Positions 23,280-32,172 of a DNA stretch of 64,000 bases are shown here, in pieces; the first letter of the stretch is position 1; every line of letters starts with the position of its first letter. The notes under the pieces were generated by a model. It was not told the DNA's origin. It did no database searches and was given only the letters and a program-made list of their open reading frames with translations. A program made the translations under genes and the position numbers. Origin of the DNA: Streptomyces cellulosae (GTDB lineage: Bacteria > Actinomycetota > Actinomycetes > Streptomycetales > Streptomycetaceae); assembly GCA_014655195.1 (NCBI GenBank), contig BNBH01000015.1:1-64000 (forward strand). The letters run 5' to 3'.

Positions 23280-24158
23280 ATGGGTGACGTACTGGCCGGA
23301 TTTCATGCCGCCTGGGAGTTCGAGTCCGACTCCGTGCTCATCCGTTACGTACGAGGGATTCGAACACCCAAGCTGTTCCAGGCGCTCGGGGAGCGGCGCG
23401 TGCCTCTGGAGGCGATCGAGGGCGTGACCCTCTCGCCCGGCAAGCGCGGCACCGTGGTCCTGCGTCTGGAGCCCCGGCCGGGAGCCGACCCGCTGATGGA
23501 GGCGGCCGCCGGGCAGTTGAAGGAGAGCAGCGACCCCTACCGGCTGGTGCTGCCCGCCGAGCGGGAGACGCTGGCCGAGTACTACGCCGACGAACTGCGT
23601 GCCCAGCTCACCGAGTCGGGCCCCGCCGAGCGCCACCTGGTGGCCGCGCCCGAGGCGCCGCTGCAGTTCAAGGCGTACGACGGCAAGGCGACGTTCGACG
23701 GTACGTCGGTGGCGTTCCGCTGGTTCTGGACCGGGGCGTCCTCGGCGAAGTGGAAGGCCGGCGACCAGCGATTCCCCGTCTCCGAGCTGAGCGGGGTGGA
23801 ATGGCGGTCGCCCGAGGTGTTCGAGGGTCATCTGCGGCTGCTGCGCCGGGACACGGCGGTGCCGGCCCCGGCGCAGGCCGACCAGGACCCCGCCGCGGTG
23901 GTGTTCGGGCTGGGGTACGGGCCCGTGCACGAGTCACTGCCGTTCGCTGCGGCTGTGCTGGCCGCGGTGCGGAGTTGCTCGGCGGTGCCGGCCATGTCTT
24001 CGCCTGCCGCGGGCGCGGGGGGTGTGCCGTCGTCCGCTCGGCGCGATCCTGCGGATATCGCCGAGCGGATCCGGCATCTCGGGGAGTTGCATCAGGCGGG
24101 GCTGGTGACGGATGAGGAGTTTTCCTCGAAGAAGGCGGAGTTGCTCGCGGAGCTTTGA
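23280..24158 (+). CDS. DUF4429 and SHOCT domain protein
   Basis: 292 residues, soluble. It opens MGDVLAGFHAAWEFESDSV, the DUF4429 N-terminus. Two related beta-rich DUF4429 units (about residues 5-110 and 120-230) are PH-like. The C-terminus (IAERIRHLGELHQAGLVTDEEF plus a KKAELL segment) is a SHOCT domain, a short oligomerisation module. ATG 23280 is chosen over in-frame ATGs at 23232 and 23271 because it fits the family start and lies seven bases after TACGAT (23267-23272), a leaderless arrangement. The role is unknown, perhaps as a membrane-proximal scaffold. Confidence 0.85.
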   Translation: MGDVLAGFHAAWEFESDSVLIRYVRGIRTPKLFQALGERRVPLEAIEGVTLSPGKRGTVVLRLEPRPGADPLMEAAAGQLKESSDPYRLVLPAERETLAEYYADELRAQLTESGPAERHLVAAPEAPLQFKAYDGKATFDGTSVAFRWFWTGASSAKWKAGDQRFPVSELSGVEWRSPEVFEGHLRLLRRDTAVPAPAQADQDPAAVVFGLGYGPVHESLPFAAAVLAAVRSCSAVPAMSSPAAGAGGVPSSARRDPADIAERIRHLGELHQAGLVTDEEFSSKKAELLAEL

Positions 24159-24170
24159 GTCGTCCGCCGG

Positions 24171-24224
24171 GTGCGGGTGCCTGGGGGCTGGGCGCGCAGT
24201 TCCCGGCGCCCCTTCGGGCGCAGG
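24171..24224. repeat. copy of the dispersed GC-rich repeat
   Basis: GTGCGGGTGCCTGGGGGCTG followed by GCGCGCAGTTCCCGGCGCCC shares the backbone of the copies at 48059 and 41043, with indels. It directly abuts the truncated aldo/keto reductase remnant, whose open frame runs into it. Confidence 0.6.
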
Positions 24225-24231
24225 GCACGTT

Positions 24232-24366
24232 CCAGGGCGGCCCGGGAGGCGTCCGCGTCGGCGGGGCCGTAGGCGAAGTTCATGCCCATGCGGCCGAGGC
24301 CCTGCACGCCCGCCTCGGGGCCGCCGGCGCCCAGCGTCGTCGTCGGACCGTGTGCGCGGTCATCAT
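24232..24366 (-). pseudogene. aldo/keto reductase remnant (N-terminal fragment)
   Basis: On the minus strand, directly after the MerR gene, one frame reads TLGAGGPEAGVQGLGRMGMN followed by FAYGPADADASRAALERAL. This is the first 40 or so residues of an aldo/keto reductase (LG...GLGCMGM...YGPAD). The overlapping ATGATG at the MerR stop is in a different frame, so a frameshift in the CGACGACGACG run separates start from body. The barrel ends abruptly at the dispersed repeat; the remaining roughly 280 residues, including the catalytic Asp/Tyr/Lys/His, are gone. A MerR-AKR pair has lost its enzyme. Confidence 0.75.
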
Positions 24367-24824
24367 GCCCTTTCCGAGGCCAGGGCGCGCCCGGCGTCCG
24401 CGTAGAAGCTGATCTTGCGGTCCAGGACGGCGAGGGTGCCCTGGAGTTCGGCGATCCGGGACAGCACGTCCTCGCGGGTCGCCTTGAGCAGCTCGAAGCG
24501 CTCGGCGTACGTGTGGTCGCCGGCCCGGACCAGTTCGGCGTAGCGCACCATGTCGGCGACCGGCATGCCGGTCAGGCGGAGCTTGCCGACCAGGGCGAGC
24601 CAGTCGAGGTCACGGTTGGTGTAGCGGCGCTGCCCGGTGTGGGAGCGGTCGATGTGCGGCATGAGGCCGATCCGCTCGTACCAGCGCAGGGTGTGCGCGG
24701 TCAGCCCGGTGAGGGCGGCCACCTCGCTGATCGTGTACTTGTCCTTGCCGTCCGGCCGCCGGTCGCCTTGCGGGGGTCCGGCGCAGGTGTCGGTCCTGGT
24801 GTCCGTGGTCTCCGTCACCGTCAT
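24363..24824 (-). CDS. MerR family regulator (AdhR/NmlR-like)
   Basis: 153 residues. After a 28-residue polar N-terminus comes the MerR winged helix (YTISEVAALTGLTAHTLRWYERIGL, residues about 30-55, then RRYTNRDLDWLALVGKLRLTGM), followed by the dimerisation helix. There is a single cysteine near residue 14 and no C-terminal metal site, as in AdhR/NmlR-type regulators of aldehyde or carbonyl stress that usually control aldo/keto reductases or dehydrogenases. Its promoter has the 19-bp spacer and palindrome typical of MerR autoregulation. Its partner enzyme is now only a fragment downstream. Confidence 0.9.
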   Translation of the reverse strand: MTVTETTDTRTDTCAGPPQGDRRPDGKDKYTISEVAALTGLTAHTLRWYERIGLMPHIDRSHTGQRRYTNRDLDWLALVGKLRLTGMPVADMVRYAELVRAGDHTYAERFELLKATREDVLSRIAELQGTLAVLDRKISFYADAGRALASERA

Positions 24825-24830
24825 GCGTCC

Positions 24831-24861
24831 ACGCTAGATCCTTGGAGTGCGCTCCAGGCAA
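24831..24861 (-). promoter_or_regulatory. MerR-type promoter with 19-bp spacer and dyad
   Basis: Minus strand: -35 TTGCCT (24861-24856), a 19-bp spacer and -10 TAGCGT (24836-24831), six bases before the merR ATG (leaderless). The spacer contains the imperfect dyad CTTGGAG-TGCG-CTCCAGG (24841-24858), the form of operator used by AdhR/NmlR-like MerR proteins, which untwist such over-long spacers. Confidence 0.85.
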
Positions 24862-24917
24862 GCGGTGCCGGTGAGAAATGGGCGGACGTGTCGGGACGCT
24901 CCGACTACCGTGCGGGC

Positions 24918-25385
24918 ATGAGCCTTGTACGCCGGGCGACGCCCGAGGACGCGGAGGAAGTGCTGCGTCTGCGCCAGGTGATGATCGACTCGATGGCCCG
25001 CTCCGACCCGTCCACCGCGTGGCACACGGTGTCCCTGCCGGTGCTGCGCGAACGGCTCGCGGAGGACAGCTCCTTCGCCGCGTTCGTCGTGGACCACCCG
25101 GAGCGGCCCGGCGCCCTCGCGGCGCTGGTGGCCGGGACGCTGGACTACCGGATCGGCGGGGCGCGGAACCCGCATGGGATCGACGGTCACGTCTTCAGCG
25201 TCGCCACCGACCCCGACGCCCGGCGCCGAGGCTACGCGCGGGCCTGCGTGGAAGCGCTGCTCGAGTGGTTCCGCGAGCGGGGCGCCGGGCGGGTGCGGCT
25301 GACCGCGAGCACGGAGGCGGAGCCGCTGTACCGGTCGCTGGGGTTCACGCCCAAGCCGGACCCTTTGCTGGAGCTCATGCTGTGA
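24918..25385 (+). CDS. GNAT family N-acetyltransferase
   Basis: 155 residues, single GNAT domain. The acetyl-CoA motif A is FSVATDPDARRRGYARACVEALLEWF (V-x-x-x-x-R-x-x-G-x-A type, about residues 95-120), and motif B is LTASTEAEPLYRSLGF. The substrate is unknown. ATG 24918 lies six bases after TACCGT (24906-24911), suggesting a leaderless mRNA, and is divergent from merR. The next gene starts 18 bases after its stop with its own -10-like box. Confidence 0.88.
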   Translation: MSLVRRATPEDAEEVLRLRQVMIDSMARSDPSTAWHTVSLPVLRERLAEDSSFAAFVVDHPERPGALAALVAGTLDYRIGGARNPHGIDGHVFSVATDPDARRRGYARACVEALLEWFRERGAGRVRLTASTEAEPLYRSLGFTPKPDPLLELML

Positions 25386-25403
25386 GCGCTTAGGCTCGAC
25401 GGC

Positions 25404-26225
25404 ATGTCGCTGAAGAGCCTCGCGTCGATCGAGAACTGGCCGGTTCCCACCGCTGCGGCGGGGGTGGTACGGGCGGACGGCACCGTCCTGGGCACGCACG
25501 GCCCGTCCGGGCGCCGCTTCCCGCTGGCCTCGGTCACCAAGCCGCTGGCCGCGTACGCGGTGCTCGTGGCGTACGAGGAGGGCGCGGTCGAGCTGGACGA
25601 GCCGGCCGGGCCCGAGGGCTCGACGGTGCGGCATCTGCTGGCGCACACCTCGGGTCTGGCGTTCGACGAGCACCGGGTGACCTCCGCGCCCGGCGAGCGG
25701 CGGCTGTACTCCAACGCCGGGTTCGAGCAGCTCGGCGACCATGTGGAGAAGGCGACGGAGATCCCGTTCGCCGAGTATCTGCGGCAGGCGGTGCTCGAGC
25801 CGCTGGGGATGACGTCCACCTCGCTGGAGGGCTCCCCTGCCAAGGACGGCGTGTCCACGGTGGACGACCTGCTGCGGTTCGCCGCCGAGGTGCAGGCGCC
25901 GCGGCTGCTGGACCCGCGGACCGTGGCCGCCGCGACGACCGTGCAGTACCCGGGCACCAAGGGCGTGCTGCCGGGCTACGGCCACCAGAACCCCAACGAC
26001 TGGGGGCTCGGCCTCGAGATCCGGGACGCCAAGGCGCCGCACTGGACGGGCGCCTCGTCCTCGCCGCGCACCTTCGGGCACTTCGGCCAGTCGGGCACGT
26101 TCCTGTGGATCGACCCGGACGCGGGCGCGGCCTGTGTGGCGCTCGCCGACCGGGCGTTCGGACCCTGGGCCGTCGAGGCGTGGCCGCCGTTCACCGACGC
26201 GGTGCTGGCGGAACTGCGCGGCTGA
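25404..26225 (+). CDS. serine hydrolase, beta-lactamase/class C family
   Basis: A 273-residue cytosolic (no signal peptide) penicillin-recognising-fold hydrolase. It carries the SxxK motif SVTK (Ser43, Lys46), the YxN motif YSN (about residue 110) and a C-terminal HFGQSGT in place of KTG. Such proteins are esterases, transesterases or D-aminopeptidases more often than true lactamases. It is shorter than class C enzymes (about 380). ATG 25404 lies seven bases after TAGGCT (25391-25396), consistent with a leaderless start. Confidence 0.88.
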   Translation: MSLKSLASIENWPVPTAAAGVVRADGTVLGTHGPSGRRFPLASVTKPLAAYAVLVAYEEGAVELDEPAGPEGSTVRHLLAHTSGLAFDEHRVTSAPGERRLYSNAGFEQLGDHVEKATEIPFAEYLRQAVLEPLGMTSTSLEGSPAKDGVSTVDDLLRFAAEVQAPRLLDPRTVAAATTVQYPGTKGVLPGYGHQNPNDWGLGLEIRDAKAPHWTGASSSPRTFGHFGQSGTFLWIDPDAGAACVALADRAFGPWAVEAWPPFTDAVLAELRG

Positions 26226-26372
26226 TCGCCGCCGTTCGCCCGGATTTGCCGTAATCACCGCTCCCACCTGCGAGGTTGGCATGGGACCGGTGTGAAAACC
26301 CTGTGGAAGCGGTGTCGGTGGCGCGCCCTATGATGCGCCGGACGATCACGCGGGACCAGGGGAGGGCGCGGC

Positions 26373-27352
26373 ATGTTCGGCAAGCTGTTCGGCAGGGGCG
26401 AGGAGAGACCGGGTGCGGATCCGCACGCCCTTCCGGTTCCCCGGCGGAAGAACGGCGTGCACCCGCTGCGCGCCCTCGGCGACCGGCGGGTGCTGGCGCC
26501 GTGGAGGCGGCCGACGCGGGCGACTGGGAGGGCGTCAAGGAGGCGCTGGCCCCGTTCGACCTGGGCCGTGACCACCAGGTCCTCGGTCAGTTCACGGACA
26601 TCGACGGGCTGCAGGACTGGATCGGCCACGCCGTCGAGGAGGACAAGGAGCACCGCGCCCTGGCCCTGCTGATATCCGGTGCGCGCCACATCAAGTGGGG
26701 CTGGGAGGCGCGCACCGCCGCCCGCGCCGTGCACGTCACCCAGGAGCAGTGGCGCGTGTTCCACGAGCGGCTCGACATCGCCGAGCGGCAGCTGTTCGAA
26801 GCCGCCGAGCTGCGTCCGGACTGGATCACGCCGTGGCGCCAGCTGCTCACCTCCGCGCGCGGCATGTCGCTCGGCTCCGCGGTCTCCGAGACCCGCCGCG
26901 ACGCCGGCCTGCGCCGTGACCCGCTCGACGTGCAGATCCACCTCGAATGGCTGTCCCAGCTGCAGCCCCGCTGGGGCGGTGAGCCGGGGGAAGCCCTGGA
27001 GTTCGCCCGCGCCGCGTTCGCCGCGGCGCCCGACGGCCACCCGCTCGGCTGCGTCGTCGCCATGGCGTACGTCGAGGAGTGGGTGGAGTCCGACGACGGC
27101 GACTGCCTGCAGCAGCCCCGGATCCGGACCGAGCTGAGGCAGGCGGCGGAGCGCAGCATCCTGCACCACGCCTACGAGCGCCGCCTGGGCTGGCAGGCCG
27201 ACTACAACATCTTCGCCATGGCCCTGTCCCTGGCCGGGAGCAGCACCGCCTCCAACGTCTTCCGCGAGCTGGAAGGCGTGTACACCGAGTGGCCGTGGAC
27301 GTACATGTCCGAGCCGCAGAAGGCGTACGCGCGCTTCCGCAAGGCCTTCTGA
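26373..27352 (+). pseudogene. conserved protein of the HSP90 operon, apparent frameshift
   Basis: ATG 26373 has GGGGAGGG upstream and begins MFGKLFGRGEERPGADPHAL, a convincing start. That frame turns into low-complexity arginine/proline after about codon 40, while a different frame takes over with VEAADAGDWEGVKEALAPF and continues to the stop at 27352. The switch lies at 26496-26500, where GCGCC seems to stand for six bases, i.e. one base lost. The body is a helical, tryptophan-rich protein (WEARTAARA, WITPWRQLL, EWPWTYMSEPQKAYARF) that I do not recognise. A TATGAT box at 26329-26334 may be the operon promoter. This is either a real inactivating mutation or a sequence error; the intact product would be about 326 residues. 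Confidence 0.65.
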
Positions 27353-27409
27353 GCCACCGCTCCCCCTGTCACCAGCCGTCACCGCACGCCTTCACACCCC
27401 GGACAGCCC

Positions 27410-29242
27410 ATGACCCTGCCCCACCACACCCCGGACCGCACCTTCCAGGTGGATCTGCGCGGCCTCGTCGACCTGCTCTCCCACCACCTCTACTCCAGTC
27501 CCCGCGTCTATCTGCGTGAACTGATGCAGAACGCGGTGGACGCGCTCACCGCCCGGCACGCCCTCGAACCGGCCGCGCCCGCCAGCGCGTTCGGCATCCG
27601 GCTGTACGCCGACCGTTCCGTGGTCCGCGTCGAGGACGACGGCGTCGGCCTCACCGAGGGCGATGTGCACACCTTCCTGGCCACGATCGGCCGCAGCAGC
27701 AAGCGCGCCGACGGCATCGCCGAGCAACGGGGCGACTTCATCGGCCAGTTCGGCATCGGCCTGCTGTCCTGTTTCCTGGTCGCGGACGAGATCCACGTGG
27801 TCAGCCGCTCCGCCCGCACGCCGGACGCGCCCGCCGTGGAGTGGCGGGGGCGCGGCGACGGCAGCTACACCGTGCGCACCCTGCCCGCGTCCGCCCGGCC
27901 CGCCCCCGGCACCACCGTCACGCTGACCCCGCGCGCCGACGCGGGCGAGTGGACCGCGCCCGCCCAGGTGCTGCGCCTGGCCCGGCACTTCGGCTCGCTG
28001 CTGCGGCACCCGGTGACCTTCGACGACGGATCCGGCGGCCCCGTCGTGCCGGTCAACCCGGAGGAGGCGCCCTGGGCGCGGACGCACCCGACGCCGGGCG
28101 CCCGCTCCCGCGCGCTCGCGAAGTACGGCGAGGAGGTGTTCGGCTTCGCGCCGCTGGACACCATCGAGCTGAACCTGCCGGCCGTGGGCCTGCGGGGCAT
28201 CGCGTGCGTGCTGCCGGAGGCCGTGCCGCCCGGGCGGCGCCACGGGCACCGGGTGCACATCAAGGGCATGCTGCTGTCGGAGCAGGCAGAGGAGATCCTG
28301 CCCGACTGGGCGTTCTTCGTGCGCTGCGTCGTCGACGCGGAGAGCCTGCGCCCGACGGCGTCCCGCGAATCGCTGTACGAGGACGACACCCTGGCCGCGG
28401 TGCGCGACGCGCTCGCCGAGCAGCTGCGGGCGTGGATCGCCCGCGTCGCCGCGAGCGACCCGGAACTGCTGCACCGCTTCCTCCGGGCGCACCACCTGTC
28501 GGTGAAGTCCCTCGCCGTGCACGACGACGAGATCCTGCGGATGCTGCTGCCGTGGCTGCCGTTCGAGACCACCGACGGCCACTGCACGCTCGACGAGTTC
28601 TCCCGCACCCACCGCACCGTGCTGGTGACGTCCAGCGTGGAGGAGTTCCGGCAGGTCGCGGCGATCGCGTCGGCCGCCGGGCTCGGCGTGGTCAACGGCG
28701 GCTACACCTACGACCGCGAACTGGTGCACCGGCTGCCCGAGATCCGGCCCGAGGTGAGCGTCGCCGACCTCGACCCGGCGACCCTGACCGCGCACCTCGA
28801 CCCGGTCGACCGGGAGACGGAGCTGGCCGCCGCGGCCTATCTGGCGCGGGCCCGGGAGGCCCTCGCGGTGTTCGACTGCGACGTGGCGCTGCGCTCCTTC
28901 CAGCCGGCGTCCGCGCCCGCGCTGCTCGTCGACAGCCGGGAGGCGCGGCACGAGCGCACCCGTTCCCGGCTCGCCCGCGAGCAGGAGGGCGGCCTGTGGG
29001 GCGACATCCTCGGCGCCCTCCAGCAGGAGGCGCCGCGCGCCCAGCTGATCCTCAACCAGCTGAACCCGCTGGTGCGCACCGCCGTCGCGATCGACGAGCC
29101 GGAGCTGGCCCGCACCAGCGCCGAGGCCCTGTACGGGCAGGCCGCGCTGCTGTCCCGGCGTCCGCTCCGGCCCGCCGAGTCCAGCCTCATCAACCGCTCC
29201 TTCCTCGACCTTCTCGCCCACGCCCTGCGCAAGGACAGCTGA
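27410..29242 (+). CDS. HSP90 family ATPase (HtpG-like paralogue)
   Basis: 610 residues. The GHKL ATPase domain has the N-box YLRELMQNAVDAL (about residues 36-48), the Asp motif VEDDGVGL (about 74-81) and GQFGIGLLSCFLVAD in place of the HtpG lid motif GVGFYSAF. The middle domain keeps FVRCVVDAESLRPTASRESL, equivalent to HtpG GVVDSEDLPLNVSRE. The last 200 residues diverge strongly. Its length is close to E. coli HtpG (624). It is an ATP-dependent chaperone of a divergent actinobacterial subgroup. It lies 57 bases after the frameshifted gene and 2 bases before a 975-residue helical-repeat protein, so the two are probably co-translated partners. I see no CIRCE or HAIR heat-shock operator. Confidence 0.92.
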   Translation: MTLPHHTPDRTFQVDLRGLVDLLSHHLYSSPRVYLRELMQNAVDALTARHALEPAAPASAFGIRLYADRSVVRVEDDGVGLTEGDVHTFLATIGRSSKRADGIAEQRGDFIGQFGIGLLSCFLVADEIHVVSRSARTPDAPAVEWRGRGDGSYTVRTLPASARPAPGTTVTLTPRADAGEWTAPAQVLRLARHFGSLLRHPVTFDDGSGGPVVPVNPEEAPWARTHPTPGARSRALAKYGEEVFGFAPLDTIELNLPAVGLRGIACVLPEAVPPGRRHGHRVHIKGMLLSEQAEEILPDWAFFVRCVVDAESLRPTASRESLYEDDTLAAVRDALAEQLRAWIARVAASDPELLHRFLRAHHLSVKSLAVHDDEILRMLLPWLPFETTDGHCTLDEFSRTHRTVLVTSSVEEFRQVAAIASAAGLGVVNGGYTYDRELVHRLPEIRPEVSVADLDPATLTAHLDPVDRETELAAAAYLARAREALAVFDCDVALRSFQPASAPALLVDSREARHERTRSRLAREQEGGLWGDILGALQQEAPRAQLILNQLNPLVRTAVAIDEPELARTSAEALYGQAALLSRRPLRPAESSLINRSFLDLLAHALRKDS

Positions 29243-29244
29243 CG

Positions 29245-32172
29245 ATGCAGACCCCGCCCCAGACCACCGACGAGCTGTTCGAGGCGCTGCGGGAGAACGA
29301 CCGCCTGCCCTACGGCCGTACCCGGACCGTCACCGCCGAGGAACTCGCCGAGGCGGCCGAGCTGTTCGGCGAGCCGGTGCCGCTGATCCACGCCCTGCTG
29401 GAGCTCCAGGAGGCGTACACCTACGGAGCCGAGCCGCGGAAGTCGCCGGTCGTCTTCGCCCGGCTGCTGAACCTCTTCGACGAGCAGCCCGACGTGTTCG
29501 ACGACCGGCTGCGCCACCAGATGTTCTGGCGGTTCAAGTGGGTCGCCGGCGCCCTGCGCAGCCTGCCCGAGATACCGCTGGCCAGTCTGCGGCAGTGGCT
29601 CACGGAGATGCGCGACCGCTACGAGAAGGCCGGCCTCGACCTCCAGCCGTACTACGGGCAGGTCTACAAGCTCGCCGCGCACCTCGGTGAGGACACCGCC
29701 CTCGCCTACGAGCTGTGGGCGGGCCGGGCCCGCGGCCTGCTCAGCGACTGCGAGGCCTGCGAGACCTGCACGCGCGCCCTGCACCATCTGGACGCGGGCG
29801 ACGACGAGCGGGCGCTGCGCGTCTGGGAGCCGGTGCTGGCGGGCAAGGAGTCCTGCCAGGAGGAGCCGGCCCGCTCGGTGTCGTACGCGCTGCTGCCGCT
29901 GCTGCGGACCGGCCGTGCCGACGAGGCGCGGCGGCTGCACCTGGCGGGGTACCGCGCCTGCCGCCGCAACCCGTCGATGACCGGGGAGGTCGGCCGCCAC
30001 CTGGAGTTCTGCGCGCTGACCGGCAACGAGGCGCGCGGTCTGGAGCTGCTGGCGGAGAACCGCAACCTGTTCGACGAGGTGGATTCGCCGCTGGAGCAGC
30101 TCGACGCCCTCACCGGCATCGAGGTGCTGCTGGCGCGCGTCGAGGGGCTCGGCCGCGGGGAGCTGCCCGCCGCCGGGTACCCGGGCCGCGGCTGGACGGT
30201 GACGACACTGCGCGCCGAGGTGGCGAAGCGCGCCGACGACCTGGCCGCCCGGTTCGACGCCCGCAACGGCACGGCGGAGCACGCCGGCCGCCGCCGGGAA
30301 CGCCTCGGCCGGGCGCCGCTGCTGGAGTCGCTGGAGCTGACCCTGCGCCCGCGCGCGCTGGAGGACGTGGCCCCGGCGCCCGCCGCTCCGGCGCCCGCGC
30401 CCGCCGAGGCGCTTCCCGAGTCGCCGGCCGATCTGATCAGGCGGGCGCGGGAGCTGGACGAGCAGGGCGACCCGGACGCGCACGCCTGCTGGGCGCGGCT
30501 GCGCGACCTCGTCGCCGCCCGCGACTACGTCCACCCGGACGACCCGGACGTGGGCCCACTGGTGCGGCTGCGCGCCGACCTGCTGGACGAGGAGGCGACG
30601 CTCGCGGAGCGCAAGGACGCGTACGCGGACGCGGCGGCCCTGTACGAGGAGGCGGCCGGGCTGTACGAGGACGCGGGGACGCCGGGGCTCGCGGTGCTCG
30701 CCCGGGCGAGCGCGGTGCTGGCGGCCGCGCAGACGCCGTCGGACCCCGGCCGGGAGGCGGACGCCCAGGCCGCCGCGCTGACCGAGGCCCACCCGGCGCT
30801 CGTGCGGCTGCACGAGGAGGCGTCCGGCCTCGCCCCCTACCTGGAGGCGCGGCTGCTGCGGCTGCGGGTGAGCGCGCTGGGCCTGCGGCTCCAGGCGACC
30901 GGGGACCGGGAGCACGTCGCATCCGTCTTCGCCGAGACGGAGCTGCTGCACGAGTTCGCCACCCGCCACGCCCTGCCCGGGCAGGTCGCCGGCGCCCGGC
31001 TGCTGCGGGCCACCACGCACGCCATGTCGGGCGACCTGCCCACCGCGCTCGCCGAGACGGAGACCCTGGTGGGGTCGCTGCGCGCGGACGGGCCCGCCTG
31101 GCACCTGCCCCGCGCGCTGTCCCTGCTCGGCAAGCTCCAACTGGGCCTCGGCGACCCGCAGGCCGCCCACGCGAGCCTGAGCGAGGGGCTGCGGCTGGCC
31201 GCCGAGTCGCCCGCCGACACGGTCGACGCGGCGACCCTGCACGGCGACCTGGCGCAGACCTGCCTGCACCTGGGCCGCCCCGACGAGGCACTGCGCCATC
31301 TGACGCGCTCGGCGGAGCTGGACCTGCGGGCGGGCGACCGGACCGAAGCGTTCTGCGCCTACGGCAACGCCGCCCAGCTCAGCCTCGACCTGGGCCGGAT
31401 CGAGGACTGCATCGCGCTGCTCGACTCCCTGCTCGCCGAGCCGGACGTGGTGGCGGGCGAGCTGAACGACCGGCTCGTCGCCCAGCTGCGGCTGACCCGC
31501 GCCCGCGCGCTGCACGCCGGGGAGGACCTGAAGGCCGCCACGGCGGAGTACGTGGCCCTCGCGGCGGAGTCGGCCGGCTGGGACGACGACCCGGGCAGCC
31601 ACGCCCTGATCGCCGCCGAGACGTCCGTCCTGCTCGGCGAGGCCGGGGAGTTCGGCCGGGCACGGGAGGCCGTGGACCAGGCGCTCGCGGCCCACGCGCG
31701 CGACCCGCGGTTCGAGCCGGTCTCCAACGCCCTGCGGGAGCTGGCCCGCCTCCAGGCGCACCGGCAGGGCCCCGAGGGTCTTGCCGGCGCGCGCGCCTTC
31801 CTGGACGACGCCGGCCGGGTCGCCGACGAGGCCCGCGCCGCCGGGTTCGAGACGCAGGGCCGCTCCCTGGACTCCGCCCTGGCCTACGAGCACGCGCGGG
31901 TCAACGCGTACGGGGGCGCGTACGAGGAGGCGCTGGCCGCGCTGGAGAAGGCCCTCGGCCTGCTCGGGGAGCCGGGCGAGGACCCGGAGCGGGCGGCCGA
32001 GTGGGCGGAGTGCGCGCGGCTGGCCGCCGTCATGGAGGGCGTCTACCTGGAGCGGCGCCCGGCGGCGCTCGGCCGTCTCGGGGCGGCGGTGGAGCGGCTG
32101 ACGGCGCTGGGCCACGACGAGCCGGCGGAGCCGCTGACGGAGCTGGCGGAGCGGCTGCGCGACGAGGAGTAA
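29245..32172 (+). CDS. large TPR-like helical-repeat protein, HSP90 partner candidate
   Basis: 975 residues with no signal peptide or membrane helix. The sequence is almost wholly paired helices; TPR-like units are clearest between residues 600 and 940 (LSLLGKLQLGLGDPQAAHASLSE, DLAQTCLHLGRPDEALRHL, YEEALAALEKALGLL). The N-terminal 370 residues form a second helical domain with a CEACETC cysteine pair near residue 171, joined by a proline/alanine linker (about 373-390). The ATG is two bases after the HSP90 stop. TPR proteins are the classic cochaperones of eukaryotic HSP90; a similar role here is an inference from adjacency. Confidence 0.88.
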   Translation: MQTPPQTTDELFEALRENDRLPYGRTRTVTAEELAEAAELFGEPVPLIHALLELQEAYTYGAEPRKSPVVFARLLNLFDEQPDVFDDRLRHQMFWRFKWVAGALRSLPEIPLASLRQWLTEMRDRYEKAGLDLQPYYGQVYKLAAHLGEDTALAYELWAGRARGLLSDCEACETCTRALHHLDAGDDERALRVWEPVLAGKESCQEEPARSVSYALLPLLRTGRADEARRLHLAGYRACRRNPSMTGEVGRHLEFCALTGNEARGLELLAENRNLFDEVDSPLEQLDALTGIEVLLARVEGLGRGELPAAGYPGRGWTVTTLRAEVAKRADDLAARFDARNGTAEHAGRRRERLGRAPLLESLELTLRPRALEDVAPAPAAPAPAPAEALPESPADLIRRARELDEQGDPDAHACWARLRDLVAARDYVHPDDPDVGPLVRLRADLLDEEATLAERKDAYADAAALYEEAAGLYEDAGTPGLAVLARASAVLAAAQTPSDPGREADAQAAALTEAHPALVRLHEEASGLAPYLEARLLRLRVSALGLRLQATGDREHVASVFAETELLHEFATRHALPGQVAGARLLRATTHAMSGDLPTALAETETLVGSLRADGPAWHLPRALSLLGKLQLGLGDPQAAHASLSEGLRLAAESPADTVDAATLHGDLAQTCLHLGRPDEALRHLTRSAELDLRAGDRTEAFCAYGNAAQLSLDLGRIEDCIALLDSLLAEPDVVAGELNDRLVAQLRLTRARALHAGEDLKAATAEYVALAAESAGWDDDPGSHALIAAETSVLLGEAGEFGRAREAVDQALAAHARDPRFEPVSNALRELARLQAHRQGPEGLAGARAFLDDAGRVADEARAAGFETQGRSLDSALAYEHARVNAYGGAYEEALAALEKALGLLGEPGEDPERAAEWAECARLAAVMEGVYLERRPAALGRLGAAVERLTALGHDEPAEPLTELAERLRDEE

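Noticed and set aside
25404..26225. Antibiotic resistance beta-lactamase.
   Set aside because: No signal peptide, short length and HFGQSGT instead of KTG argue for a cytosolic esterase-type serine hydrolase.
27353..27409. CIRCE or HAIR-type heat-shock operator before the HSP90 gene.
   Set aside because: No inverted repeat resembling either consensus is present here or in 26226-26372.
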